Assembly (NCBI RefSeq): GCF_014397785.1
Contig: NZ_VZQQ01000058.1
Span: forward strand, 1-37,055
Origin: Paraburkholderia podalyriae
GTDB lineage: Bacteria > Pseudomonadota > Gammaproteobacteria > Burkholderiales > Burkholderiaceae
DNA length: 37,055 bases
Direction of reading: 5' to 3'
Shown piece after piece: positions 7,727 through 16,584 of this stretch (positions within the stretch are counted from its first letter, which is position 1; each line of letters starts with the position of its first letter). Under the pieces are notes generated by a model, which searched no databases, was not told the origin of the DNA, and saw only the letters and a program-made list of their open reading frames with translations. A program made the position numbers and the translations under genes.

Positions 7727-10195
7727 TCAGCCGCGCATGCGCTCGCTTTTCGGGTCGTAGTAGCCGCTAAACTGTAGATCTACCGAATGACGGACGCCGG
7801 CTACCTCCGCCTCGAATCCACCCTCGCGCAGCCACTCAGGGGTGACCCCGCCCTTACGTTTGACGGACGCCATGCCAAACGAGCCGCCGAGCCGGAAACC
7901 CCACGCTCCGGACGTTACATAGCCCACCAGCTCGTCGCCCTTCCAGACAGGCTCGTTACGGTACAGATACGGGCCATCGTCAAGGTTCGCTTCGCGCACC
8001 TTGAGGTTCACCAGCCGCACTTCGAGAGGCCCGGCGTCACGCTGGCGTTCCAGCGCATTGCGGCCGATGAAGTTCACATCCTTGTCCCACGCGACTGCGA
8101 ACCTGAGACCCGCTTCCAGCGGTGTATCGTCTTCGCCGATGTCGTGACCGAAATGCACGAAGCCCTTCTCGAGGCGACAATGGTTCATTGCCAGGAAGCC
8201 TCCAAGGCGCATGCCACGCGGCTCGCCAGCGCTCATCAATTCGCCGAAAACGTGCCTCGCGACGTCGTTCGTCGGATAGAACTCGTATCCCAGCTCTCCA
8301 AGGAAGCTACGGCGCAACACCCAGCAGCGGGCCAGTCCGACGTCCATTAACCTCGCCTGTCCGAAAGCGAATGCCGCATTGGAGACATCGGCGTCGGTTA
8401 CCTGCTGCAGGATCTCGCGGGAGCGCGGACCGCTCAACGAGAACATGGCATACGCTGTCGTGACGTCGTGGATCTGAACGTTCCACGAAGCGTCCAGATG
8501 AGCTTCGAACCAGCAGCGGTCGCGGACCTGGCTTGGGTGCCCCGTGACAACAAAAAACTCTTGCTCGGCGAGGCGCGTGATGGTGATGTCGGCCTCGATG
8601 CCGCCCCGGTCGTTCAGCCAATGCGTATAGACGGACTGCCCCACCGGTACGTCAATACGGTTGGCGGACCCGTGTTCCAGCGCCTTCAGCGAATCGCGTC
8701 CCTTGACGAGCAGCTTGCCATAGCAGCTCTGATCGACGAGCAGTGCCGCATCGCGGGCGGCCAGGCATTCGCGCTCCACCATCGGGAACCACGCCTGTCG
8801 CTTGAGGCTGGGCTCGTCGGGCAACTGTGCGCCGGGCTCGTCGAAATACAGCGGAAACTCCCAGCCGATTCGCTCGCCCATTACTGCGCCGGCTGCAATG
8901 AGTCGGTCGTGAAGCGGGAAGTGGCGCACCCCTCGCGCAGTATGTACGTGGTGGCCGGGCCAGTGCAGCGTCATATGCATGCCAAGCGACTCTCCCACCC
9001 GTTCGCGCAAGTAGCGGTCGTTGGCCTGGAACGGCAAGGCTCGCTGCGCGTGCAGCGCACCCATGCTGACGGGCGGCAGACCGTCGATCAGCCAGTCCGC
9101 CATCACCTTTCCTGCGCCGCCAGATGACAGGATGCCGTTCGAATTGAACCCGGCGGCCACGTACACACCGCCGACCTCCGCGCTCGGACCCATGTAGGCC
9201 CGGCCGTCCGGTGTGAAGCTTTCGGGACCGCAAAAGAATAACTGGATTCCGGTATTCTGCAGCACCGGCACTCGATCGAATGCTGACAGGAGCTGTGGCT
9301 CCATATGGTCCATATCCGGCGGGAGTTCCGAAAATGAGAAGCTCGACGGAATCTCCATTCCCCGCTTCGGCCACGCATTTCCCGTTGCTTCAAAGAAGCC
9401 TACGAGCAGTTTGCCGGCGTCTTCCTTGTAGTAGGCACGTTCGTCGGCGACCGTGAGCACCGGCGTCGTACGCGCGAGCCCAGGCAACGCTTCCGTCACG
9501 ATGTAATAGTGCTCAGCCGCGTGCAAGGGCACGGAAATGCCGAGCCTTTTCGCGAACGCGTGGGTCCACATACCGCCGGCCAGAAGCACCCGTTCGCAGG
9601 CAATATCGCCATGCGTAGTCTTGACCGCCTGGACTTTCCCGTCCTTGACAACGACGTCAACCACAGGCGTGTTCTCGAAGGCCTTCGCGCCTTTCTGCTT
9701 TGCACCCTTTATGAGCGCGGCCGTCACGTCGAGCGGGTTCACCTGACCGTTTGAAGGCACGAATTGGCCGCCCAGCAAGTCGTCCGTTCGCAGCAACGGC
9801 CACCGCTCCTTGATCTCCTCCGGCGTGAGGTAGAGACAAGGCACGCCCATCCGCTTGGCAGCTGAAACATTGCGACGAATCAGTTCCAGGCGCTGGGGCG
9901 TGAGCGCAACGGTCATCGACCCGTTTTCCTTATAACCCGTGGCCTGTCCGGTTTCCTCTTCCAGAGACTGGAACAGTCGCGTCGTGTACTGTGCAAGCTC
10001 CGTTTGCGCCTTCGAGTCACGCAACTGACCAACGATACCCGCAGCATGCCAGGTGGTACCGCTGGCAAACCGGTCCCGCTCTAGCAGCACAGCGTCGGAA
10101 ATGCCCTTGTGGGCCAGGTGATAAAGAGTTGAAGCGCCGATGATGCCGCCGCCGATCACGACGACACGGGCACGTTCAGGCAGAGATTGAGTCAT
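7727..10195 (-). CDS. Dimethylglycine/sarcosine dehydrogenase-like FAD + GcvT fusion protein
   Basis: The 822-residue protein joins a DAO-type FAD oxidoreductase to a folate-binding half. The FAD half occupies about residues 8-370, with VVVIGGGIIGAS at 11-22 and TTWHAAG at 47-53, where His50 matches the histidine that carries covalent FAD in DMGDH. A linker leads to a GCV_T/GCV_T_C half at about 430-800. Enzymes of this build oxidise N-methyl groups, pass the methylene unit to THF and reduce ETF. All three partners (ETF, FolD, PurU) are in the same operon. The true start is the ATG at 10195, preceded by GAAGGTG; upstream in-frame codons lack family similarity. The natural substrate may be another methylated amine than dimethylglycine, since no betaine-specific genes are present. 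Confidence 0.88.
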   Translation of the reverse strand: MTQSLPERARVVVIGGGIIGASTLYHLAHKGISDAVLLERDRFASGTTWHAAGIVGQLRDSKAQTELAQYTTRLFQSLEEETGQATGYKENGSMTVALTPQRLELIRRNVSAAKRMGVPCLYLTPEEIKERWPLLRTDDLLGGQFVPSNGQVNPLDVTAALIKGAKQKGAKAFENTPVVDVVVKDGKVQAVKTTHGDIACERVLLAGGMWTHAFAKRLGISVPLHAAEHYYIVTEALPGLARTTPVLTVADERAYYKEDAGKLLVGFFEATGNAWPKRGMEIPSSFSFSELPPDMDHMEPQLLSAFDRVPVLQNTGIQLFFCGPESFTPDGRAYMGPSAEVGGVYVAAGFNSNGILSSGGAGKVMADWLIDGLPPVSMGALHAQRALPFQANDRYLRERVGESLGMHMTLHWPGHHVHTARGVRHFPLHDRLIAAGAVMGERIGWEFPLYFDEPGAQLPDEPSLKRQAWFPMVERECLAARDAALLVDQSCYGKLLVKGRDSLKALEHGSANRIDVPVGQSVYTHWLNDRGGIEADITITRLAEQEFFVVTGHPSQVRDRCWFEAHLDASWNVQIHDVTTAYAMFSLSGPRSREILQQVTDADVSNAAFAFGQARLMDVGLARCWVLRRSFLGELGYEFYPTNDVARHVFGELMSAGEPRGMRLGGFLAMNHCRLEKGFVHFGHDIGEDDTPLEAGLRFAVAWDKDVNFIGRNALERQRDAGPLEVRLVNLKVREANLDDGPYLYRNEPVWKGDELVGYVTSGAWGFRLGGSFGMASVKRKGGVTPEWLREGGFEAEVAGVRHSVDLQFSGYYDPKSERMRG

Positions 10196-10229
10196 AGTAA
10201 ACACCTTCGGTATCTTGAATCCGGTCGCA

Positions 10230-11012
10230 CTAGTGCAAACGAGAGAGGGCTGCGGTACGCGCTCCACCGTCGGCCACCAGGGCTGCGCCTGTCACAAAGG
10301 ATGCGTCGTCGGAAGCGAGGAATGCGATGCACGTCGCTATTTCCGATGGAACAGCCACACGGCCGAGCGCGATGCGCTGGGCCACCCGCCCAAACTCCTG
10401 TTCGACTGTCGTTCCATTCGTCTCGGCAAACTCTGCCATTTCGGCCTCGCTCATACGCGTGCGCACCCATCCCGGGCAAACGCAGTTTGCGCGAACGCCG
10501 TCGGCGCCATAGCGGTTCGCCAGGGCCCGCGTCAGCGCAACGAGGCCCGACTTGCTGGCGGCATAAGACGCCATGCCCGCCGACGCATTGAAGGCGGCGA
10601 CCGATGAGACGTTGACGATCGAACCTCGCCTGCGGCGACGCATGTGAGGCAACACTGCGCGGCACATGCGCATAGTGCCGGTGAGGTTGACATCGAGGAT
10701 GGTGTTCCATGTCTCGTCGCGGATCTCCTCGACATCGTCTGCCACCATCACGCCCGCTGCGTTGACCAGGACGTCGATTTGACCCCAACGATCGATTGCC
10801 ATGCTCACGACGCGTTGAACGTCTTCGTCACCGCGAACGTCGAGCAACACCTCGTCCAGATTGAGTTGAGCTTTGAGCGGTAGCTTTCCATCGAACCCAA
10901 TGTCCGCAGCGATGACATTCGCGCCTTCCCGCTGTAGCTGACATACGAGCTCAAGACCAATCCCGGAGGCTGCACCCGTGACGAGCGCCGTCTTGTCCTT
11001 GAAACGAGACAT
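10230..11012 (-). CDS. Short-chain dehydrogenase/reductase (SDR), first copy
   Basis: This is a classical 260-residue SDR: a TGAASGIG cofactor loop at 12-19, an NAAG motif near 84, and catalytic Ser137, Tyr150 and Lys154 (YAASK). Asp37 after the second strand (AADIG) hints at NAD preference. The ATG at 11012 is chosen because AGGAG lies seven bases upstream. It starts two bases after the stop of the UPF0261 gene, so translation is probably coupled. It is the last gene of the tightly overlapping half of the operon; 34 bases separate it from the DMGDH-like gene. It probably oxidises or reduces an alcohol or ketone in the pathway; the substrate cannot be read from sequence. Confidence 0.88.
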   Translation of the reverse strand: MSRFKDKTALVTGAASGIGLELVCQLQREGANVIAADIGFDGKLPLKAQLNLDEVLLDVRGDEDVQRVVSMAIDRWGQIDVLVNAAGVMVADDVEEIRDETWNTILDVNLTGTMRMCRAVLPHMRRRRRGSIVNVSSVAAFNASAGMASYAASKSGLVALTRALANRYGADGVRANCVCPGWVRTRMSEAEMAEFAETNGTTVEQEFGRVAQRIALGRVAVPSEIATCIAFLASDDASFVTGAALVADGGARTAALSRLH

Positions 11013-11014
11013 CC

Positions 11015-12274
11015 TCAAACTCCTGTAGTCGTCGGAACGCCCGACTGAATCAAACCAGTTTCAACCCAGTGGTCGAAAATGCCGAGTGCCTCTTGTACGA
11101 AGGAAGAGTCGTTGATATGCATGTCGAGCACGCGAAGATCGACAGGGAGCTTGATCAGCTTCCTGTACTCGTCGATGAACACTTGATGGCCTTCCGGATC
11201 ATGCAGCGCCTCGCCAGGGGCATCCCACGCGTGGATGCCTTTCAGCGGCAGCAGGAACGCGGTTGGCCCCTTCGCCGAGTTCACTTTTTTCGCGACGAAG
11301 CCTGCGAGCTCACGACGCTCCTCGTGCGTAGTCGTGACCGATGCGATCAGGCGGTTGTGAGCGTGGTATGGGCGGCCCTTATAGGCCTCGGGCAACGGTG
11401 CCCACGTCTGCACGTCCACCATGTCGCTGGCACCGGGCGCGATAATTTGCGGGACGCCGAGTCTGCCCGCCGTCTCCAGCCTCGAAGTCCCGGCGTTGAC
11501 GACGGATCCGCGCAGGACATTGCTGAGCTCACACAACGCGAAATCGAAGACTGCGACGAATGTGCCCTGCTCGATCAGCGATTCCATCGCACGGCCGCCC
11601 ATGCCTGTGCAGTGGAAGACGACGGGCTCGTAGCCGCGTTTTTCCAGCTGCGGCGTAAGCTCCACCATGTAGCTAAGGCAGGATTTCCCCAGCCCCCCGA
11701 CAGCAACGCGGGGCCGCGCGGATTTCGACGTCACCACCGTGCTGCACGCGCCGAGAACGGCCCCCGCCGCCTGGCTGAGGGTGGCCTTGCAGATTGAATT
11801 GAGGCCATAGAGCCCGCCGGCCCAGAGAATCATCATGACGTCGGGGGCCAGCCGATCCGGAGGGACAAGATGTGAATAGGCAACTGTAGTCACGATGAAC
11901 TTCGGCATGCCGAGCGGCAGCGAAGCTGTGACGTCCAGGGCGAGATCTGTGCCCATCGTGCCGCCGAGGGCCAGCACACCCTGGACCTTCCCTTTCGCGT
12001 AGAGGTCAAGAGTGAGCCGCACAGCCCCCTCGGCCATTTTGGTCATTGCAGCATTTTCGTCGCCCAGAGTTGCTACATCTTTCAATGCCATCCCCGCGGC
12101 TGCGGCGACCTTGGCATTGGAGATTTCGGGGTCGAAGGCAGGGGTACCGAGCACACCCACGTCCATGATGGCGGCACGAGCACCTTCGCGCTCGATGCAC
12201 TGCTTCATGAACTGAAGCTCGTCGGCCTTTGTGTCAGCAGTGCCGATAATCAGGATATTCAATCCCGGTTTCAT
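11015..12274 (-). CDS. Tm-1-like / UPF0261 ATP-binding protein
   Basis: The 419-residue product begins NILIIGTADTKADEL, the conserved opening of UPF0261 proteins. It continues with GGTMGTDLA near residue 105, a glycine-rich VGGLGKSC near 190, HCTGMGGRAMESL near 220 and PGASDMVDVQ near 280. The plant antiviral protein Tm-1 has this domain fused to a TIM barrel; bacteria usually encode the barrel as a neighbouring gene. No barrel partner is visible here. The biochemical role of the family is poorly established. The start at 12274 overlaps the stop of the upstream SDR gene as ATGA; the 38 in-frame codons upstream are rejected. Its place between two SDRs and two aminotransferases makes a catabolic role likely. 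Confidence 0.85.
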   Translation of the reverse strand: MKPGLNILIIGTADTKADELQFMKQCIEREGARAAIMDVGVLGTPAFDPEISNAKVAAAAGMALKDVATLGDENAAMTKMAEGAVRLTLDLYAKGKVQGVLALGGTMGTDLALDVTASLPLGMPKFIVTTVAYSHLVPPDRLAPDVMMILWAGGLYGLNSICKATLSQAAGAVLGACSTVVTSKSARPRVAVGGLGKSCLSYMVELTPQLEKRGYEPVVFHCTGMGGRAMESLIEQGTFVAVFDFALCELSNVLRGSVVNAGTSRLETAGRLGVPQIIAPGASDMVDVQTWAPLPEAYKGRPYHAHNRLIASVTTTHEERRELAGFVAKKVNSAKGPTAFLLPLKGIHAWDAPGEALHDPEGHQVFIDEYRKLIKLPVDLRVLDMHINDSSFVQEALGIFDHWVETGLIQSGVPTTTGV

Positions 12275-13092
12275 TTCTGCCCTCCTGGAGATACCTTGTG
12301 CGAGGAAGTCCAAAGCTCCTCCATTGCGTACCCCGACTCGGGCAGCGTAGTGCCGCCGTCGATCACGATCGTCTGTCCGGTAATCCAACCAGCCTCCCGA
12401 CTGGCCAGGAACAGCACAGCGGACGCAATGTCTTCGGGCGCCCCCGGGCGCCCCAGGGGGATGTAACGGGTGAGCCGCGCCAGAGCCTCCGGTCGGCTCA
12501 GGCGGCCCCGATCCTTCGCCACCAGCCCCGGTTCGACACCATTTACCGTGATGCCACTGCTTGCCAGTTCCAGCGCCGCGGCCTTGATAAAGCCATTCAC
12601 GCCCGCTTTGGCCGCAGCGTAGTGGGAGGCACCAACCATTGCCACCCGTGGCCCGGTGATCGATGAGGTGACGATAAAACGCCCTGCCTCGCTGCGCCGA
12701 AGCGCAGGAAGGGCAGCCTGAAGGAGCCAGAAGCCGCTCGTCAGATTAAGCGCGAGGGTTTCGTCCAGGACAGGCTCATCCAAAGCGTCGAGGCCGAGCC
12801 ACTGACACCCGCCTGCGTTGTGGCAAACCACGTCCAGCCGGCCGCCGGTCGCGGACAGTGCCTGATCGATCATTTCCCGAATCCCGGCGCGATCGACGCT
12901 GAAGGGAACGACGTGAGCGGGGATGCCTTCCGCTTCGAGCTCGTGCGACACCTCCTGCGCAGCAGAGAGCGTGCGATTGGCCAGCACCACCTCTGCGCCG
13001 GCGCTTCCCAGTGCATGAGCGATCGCCCCACCGATTCCTGGCCGTGCACCGGTAACCAGGGCGACGCGCCCGGTCAGTCGAAAGTGATTCAT
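12271..13092 (-). CDS. Short-chain dehydrogenase/reductase (SDR), second copy
   Basis: The 273-residue SDR has TGARPGIG at 14-21, a divergent HNAGG near 91, catalytic Ser144, Tyr158 and Lys162 (YAAAK), and the C-terminal WITGQTIVIDGG typical of FabG-like members. The start is set by ATGA overlap with the stop of the upstream aminotransferase gene; its own stop overlaps the next start in the same way. It is only distantly similar to the other SDR of this operon, so it is not a recent duplicate and probably acts at another step. About 20 residues extend beyond the usual C-terminal motif. Confidence 0.88.
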   Translation of the reverse strand: MNHFRLTGRVALVTGARPGIGGAIAHALGSAGAEVVLANRTLSAAQEVSHELEAEGIPAHVVPFSVDRAGIREMIDQALSATGGRLDVVCHNAGGCQWLGLDALDEPVLDETLALNLTSGFWLLQAALPALRRSEAGRFIVTSSITGPRVAMVGASHYAAAKAGVNGFIKAAALELASSGITVNGVEPGLVAKDRGRLSRPEALARLTRYIPLGRPGAPEDIASAVLFLASREAGWITGQTIVIDGGTTLPESGYAMEELWTSSHKVSPGGQK

Positions 13093-14492
13093 GCACGCAC
13101 CTCGCTCTCGCTGCACTCCGTGACAACGAATTTGCAGAATTCCTTGAGAACCTCGACGTACCTGTCGGCGTCAGCTGTCGCGGAGGCAGGGCACATCAGG
13201 AGCATGCAGTGGAATGGCGTGATCAGCACTCCACGGTTAAGGAAATACACGTGCAGCAGGGCTTCGAGATCTCCGTCGCGCCCAGCGTTTACGTCGGCAG
13301 CATTCATCGGGGGCGCCGGCGCAAACATGGTCTCGACGCGTGCCCCCAATTGCTCCACGTACCACGGCAGCGCGAATTCGCCGAGTACCTGCCTCATGCG
13401 CGCGGCCAGACTTTCAGCGAGGCCGACCATGTGGGCGAATGCCGCTGGAGTCAGCACCTCCGCAAGCACGGCACGCACGGCCGCCACCTGCAGGGCACTG
13501 CCCGCCAGCGTGCCACCGAAACCAAGATGTGCGCTTTGACGCACCTTTGTCGGATCCACCTTGGGCACCGCGTTCCACATCCGGCGCGCGACCTCTGCGT
13601 TGACACCATAAAGCCCAACCGGAATGCCACCTCCCACTGCTTTACCAAGGACAAGCATGTCTGGCTCGAGCCCATGGAGTTGGGAATAACCGCCAGGCCC
13701 GCTGGAAAACGTGTGGGTTTCGTCGATCAGCAGAAGCGTGCCATGGCGACGGGTCGCTTCACGCAACGCCTGGTGGAATCCCGGCGCGGGTGCGACCATT
13801 CCGTAGTTCGTCATGAATGGCTCGGTCAATACACATGCAACGTCTTTTGTCGCGAGCTTTTCTTCGAGCGCCTCAATGTCGTTGAATTCGACCACGACCG
13901 AGACGCGTTCATGATCCACAGCGTTCGGGTGGATACCATTGCGCATGACCATCGTGCCCGCGGCGTCCAGCGCAACGTGCGCCTCTTCAACCGACCCGTG
14001 ATAGCATCCGTTAAAAACCAGTACTTTTTCGCGACCGGTGATCATCCGTGCCATGCGAATCGCCGCGCGATTCGCATCACTGGCCGAGGTCGTAAATCCC
14101 CAATACGGCAGGCCAAACCGCCACGTCAACTCCTCCCCGACCCACGAAGCATCCTCGGTCGGCAGCATGAGCGTCGCACCGCGGTCGAGCTGCTCGGACG
14201 CGGCCTTCGCCACGGCGCGCGGTCCGTGGCCGCACATGGCGCCTGTGTCTCCCAGACAGAAGTCAACGTAGCGCATACCGTCGACGCAGCGTAGCTCCGC
14301 CCCGGATGCTTCTTTCGCAAACACAGGAAACTTGCCGGCCCAGCGACGAAACCAGTGCGAAGGAGCTCCGTAAAGGTAGTGACGATGACCTTCTTCGAAC
14401 AGCTGTCTCGAAAGTGGATGCAGCCGCGCGAACTCTTCCTGTTCGCGCTCGAGGGCTTCACGGACTCGCCGTGAGCTAAGGCGAATCGTCAC
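13089..14492 (-). CDS. Class-III aminotransferase, glutamate-1-semialdehyde aminomutase-like
   Basis: The 467-residue PLP enzyme resembles the HemL-like branch: GDTGAMCGHGP near residue 81, SASDANRAAIRMAR near 136, YHG near 164, the PLP aspartate 257 in IDETH, and Schiff-base Lys284 in LGKAVGGGIP. It is not the housekeeping HemL, which is shorter and differs in the N-terminal region. Here about 50 residues rich in charged and aromatic side chains precede the fold. The start is a GTG overlapping the previous stop (GTGA). It follows another class-III aminotransferase directly. The two could act on successive amines, or this one could move an amino group within a molecule as aminomutases do. The substrate is unknown. 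Confidence 0.87.
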   Translation of the reverse strand: MTIRLSSRRVREALEREQEEFARLHPLSRQLFEEGHRHYLYGAPSHWFRRWAGKFPVFAKEASGAELRCVDGMRYVDFCLGDTGAMCGHGPRAVAKAASEQLDRGATLMLPTEDASWVGEELTWRFGLPYWGFTTSASDANRAAIRMARMITGREKVLVFNGCYHGSVEEAHVALDAAGTMVMRNGIHPNAVDHERVSVVVEFNDIEALEEKLATKDVACVLTEPFMTNYGMVAPAPGFHQALREATRRHGTLLLIDETHTFSSGPGGYSQLHGLEPDMLVLGKAVGGGIPVGLYGVNAEVARRMWNAVPKVDPTKVRQSAHLGFGGTLAGSALQVAAVRAVLAEVLTPAAFAHMVGLAESLAARMRQVLGEFALPWYVEQLGARVETMFAPAPPMNAADVNAGRDGDLEALLHVYFLNRGVLITPFHCMLLMCPASATADADRYVEVLKEFCKFVVTECSESEVRA

Positions 14493-15856
14493 TGTTCCTC
14501 CACGGCCTTGAAGGCGCCCTCGAGGACATCACACAGGAAATCGACCTCTTCCTTGTTTATCGTTAGCGCCGGGGACAAGATGATGTTGGATCCCGAAGTG
14601 CGGACCATCGCGCCGCGCACGTATGCTTCCCGCGCCACCCGTGACACTTCCTTAGCCCCGCGACCGAACGCAGCCTTGGTTTTCTTGTCCGCCACCATCT
14701 CCAGACAGACCATGAGACCGGCCCCTCTGACATCGCCGATCAACCGGGACTTTCGACCAAGGTCTGTCAGTCGCTCCATCAGATATTGGCCCTGCGTTGC
14801 CGCATTTGCCGCCACGTTCTCGCGCTCCACAATCTCCAGCGCGGCGAGTGCAGCTGCTGCTGCGACGGGATGGCCGCTGTACGTGTAGCCGTGCGAAATG
14901 GCGGCGCCCGACGCGTCCCCGGACATGAACACATCCGCGACCTTGCGAGAGATCGCTGTGGCCCCCAACGGGACGTAACCGGACGAAATGCCTTTAGCGA
15001 GGCACCACATGTCGGCCTTGACGTTCCAAAGGCGTGTACCGAACAGCTGGCCGGTGCGGCCGAAGCCCGTGACCACCTCGTCGGCGATGAGAAGCACGCC
15101 ATAGCTGTCACAGATTTCCCGCACCAGCGGCCAATAGTTCGGCGGAGGAACGATTACCCCGCCCGCGCCCTGCACCGGCTCCGCAATGAATGCGGCCACC
15201 GTGTCCGATCCTTGGAACTGGATCTCGCGCTCAAGCAACTGCGCACAGATCTCACCAAGTTTGATCGGATCGTCGGTATAGGGGTTGCGATACACCCAAG
15301 GCGTGTCGATGTGAAAGCAGCCCGGCAGGAGCGGCTCGTACGGACGTCGAAAATTTGCGTTTCCGTTGACGCTCATCCCGCCGAAATGCACGCCGTGATA
15401 GCCCTGCTTTAGCGAAATGAACTTCGTGCGATCACCTTGTCCTTTTAGCTTCCAATACTGACGTGCGAGCTTCAGCGCGCCCTCCACCGCATCGGAACCG
15501 CCGTTGCTGAAGAAGACCGATGCCACGCCATCGTCTTTCATCATCCCGACGATACGTGCCGACAGCTCGATTGCCCGGGGATGCGACGTGCCACGGAACG
15601 TGTTGTAGTACGCCAGTTCGTCGAGCTGAGCGACGATTGCATCGCGGATCTCTGTCCGGCCGAACCCCAGGTTGACACTCCACAGCCCCGCGACTCCATC
15701 GAGTAGCTTGTGGCCATCTGCATCCCAAACCCAGCTTCCTTCGCCCCGGGTAATGATGTCAGGTGGTGTGTCGATCATTGCCTGCGGATGGGCCATTGGG
15801 TGCCACAAGTACTTCGCATTTGCGGCCTTGAGCTCATCAAGCGTCATCCTCGTCAT
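14489..15856 (-). CDS. Class-III omega-aminotransferase
   Basis: The 455-residue protein belongs to the omega-amine:pyruvate/putrescine transaminase branch. It shows LWHPMAHPQ near residue 17, FFSNGGSDAVEGALKLAR near 115, YHGVHFGG near 153, the PLP aspartate 259 (IADEVVTGFGRTG), Lys288 in CLAKGISSGYVPLGA, and the TYSGHPVA loop near 325. Enzymes of this branch turn primary amines into aldehydes using pyruvate or another keto acid. With the aldehyde dehydrogenase at the head of the operon this gives an amine-to-acid route. It starts with an ATG overlapping the HAD gene's stop (ATGA); a second in-frame ATG three codons on is a possible alternative. Confidence 0.9.
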   Translation of the reverse strand: MTRMTLDELKAANAKYLWHPMAHPQAMIDTPPDIITRGEGSWVWDADGHKLLDGVAGLWSVNLGFGRTEIRDAIVAQLDELAYYNTFRGTSHPRAIELSARIVGMMKDDGVASVFFSNGGSDAVEGALKLARQYWKLKGQGDRTKFISLKQGYHGVHFGGMSVNGNANFRRPYEPLLPGCFHIDTPWVYRNPYTDDPIKLGEICAQLLEREIQFQGSDTVAAFIAEPVQGAGGVIVPPPNYWPLVREICDSYGVLLIADEVVTGFGRTGQLFGTRLWNVKADMWCLAKGISSGYVPLGATAISRKVADVFMSGDASGAAISHGYTYSGHPVAAAAALAALEIVERENVAANAATQGQYLMERLTDLGRKSRLIGDVRGAGLMVCLEMVADKKTKAAFGRGAKEVSRVAREAYVRGAMVRTSGSNIILSPALTINKEEVDFLCDVLEGAFKAVEEQ

Positions 15857-16584
15857 GCCAGTTCCTCCACCGGTAAATTGAGCCGCGCGGTAATCGCGGC
15901 GATGTTTCCTTTTACGTCCCGCAAGTCGAAGTACTGAACCTGCAACCCTGCTTTCACGGCACCGACGATGTTCCTCATCTGGTCGTCTACGAAGAGGACT
16001 TCGTCCGGATTCGTGTTGAGTGAATCGACCGCCATCTGATATGCGCGGCGGTCCGGCTTCAGGATGCCGGTATGCGTCGCATCGACGATCGCAGCCATGT
16101 CTTTGAGAACCGACATTTGCGCCAGAAACTCCGGTCCGTAAAAGAGCTCGAGTTCATTCGAAAGAATCCCGATCACGACGCCGTTCGCTCTCGCACGCCG
16201 GATCAGCCTGACCATGCCCGGCCGCACCACCGCATCCGGGTCAGTCTGCCGGGTCCTGGTCAGCATTCCGCGTACTGTCCAGTCAGGCTCTCCAATTGCG
16301 GCACCGATCTCCCGTGCGCGGATCGCCCAGTAATCCCTTTCGCTGATGTCATCGCGCTGCATGGATTGCCACAGCGAGTCAGTGGATGGATCGACCGGCC
16401 CGAGCCACGTGAGCGTTCCGGCAGGCAAGCCGAGCGTGCGCTCTGTCTCTCGATGGCGCTCAAATACCGAAACGCTGATGACACTACCGAAGTCCAGGAG
16501 CAACGCCGTGGGGATCTTTTGCGGAAACCGTGCGCGACGCTGATCGGCCGAGCCGTCTGGTGTGATGCTTGGGAGGTCGTTCAC
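15853..16584 (-). CDS. HAD-superfamily hydrolase, subfamily IA-like
   Basis: The 243-residue protein has HAD motifs in order: LLLDFGSV (motif I, residues 28-35), ILSNE (motif II), ILKPD (motif III lysine) and LFVDD (motif IV). Motif I keeps the nucleophilic aspartate, but the second aspartate of DxD is a glycine. This form is common in the DFGGVL/DLGNV branch of HAD-IA enzymes, some of which are sugar phosphatases. The start is GTG overlapping the aldehyde dehydrogenase stop (GTGA). Its part in the pathway is unclear: a phosphatase, a dehalogenase-like hydrolase or a damage-control enzyme are all possible. Confidence 0.8.
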   Translation of the reverse strand: MNDLPSITPDGSADQRRARFPQKIPTALLLDFGSVISVSVFERHRETERTLGLPAGTLTWLGPVDPSTDSLWQSMQRDDISERDYWAIRAREIGAAIGEPDWTVRGMLTRTRQTDPDAVVRPGMVRLIRRARANGVVIGILSNELELFYGPEFLAQMSVLKDMAAIVDATHTGILKPDRRAYQMAVDSLNTNPDEVLFVDDQMRNIVGAVKAGLQVQYFDLRDVKGNIAAITARLNLPVEELA

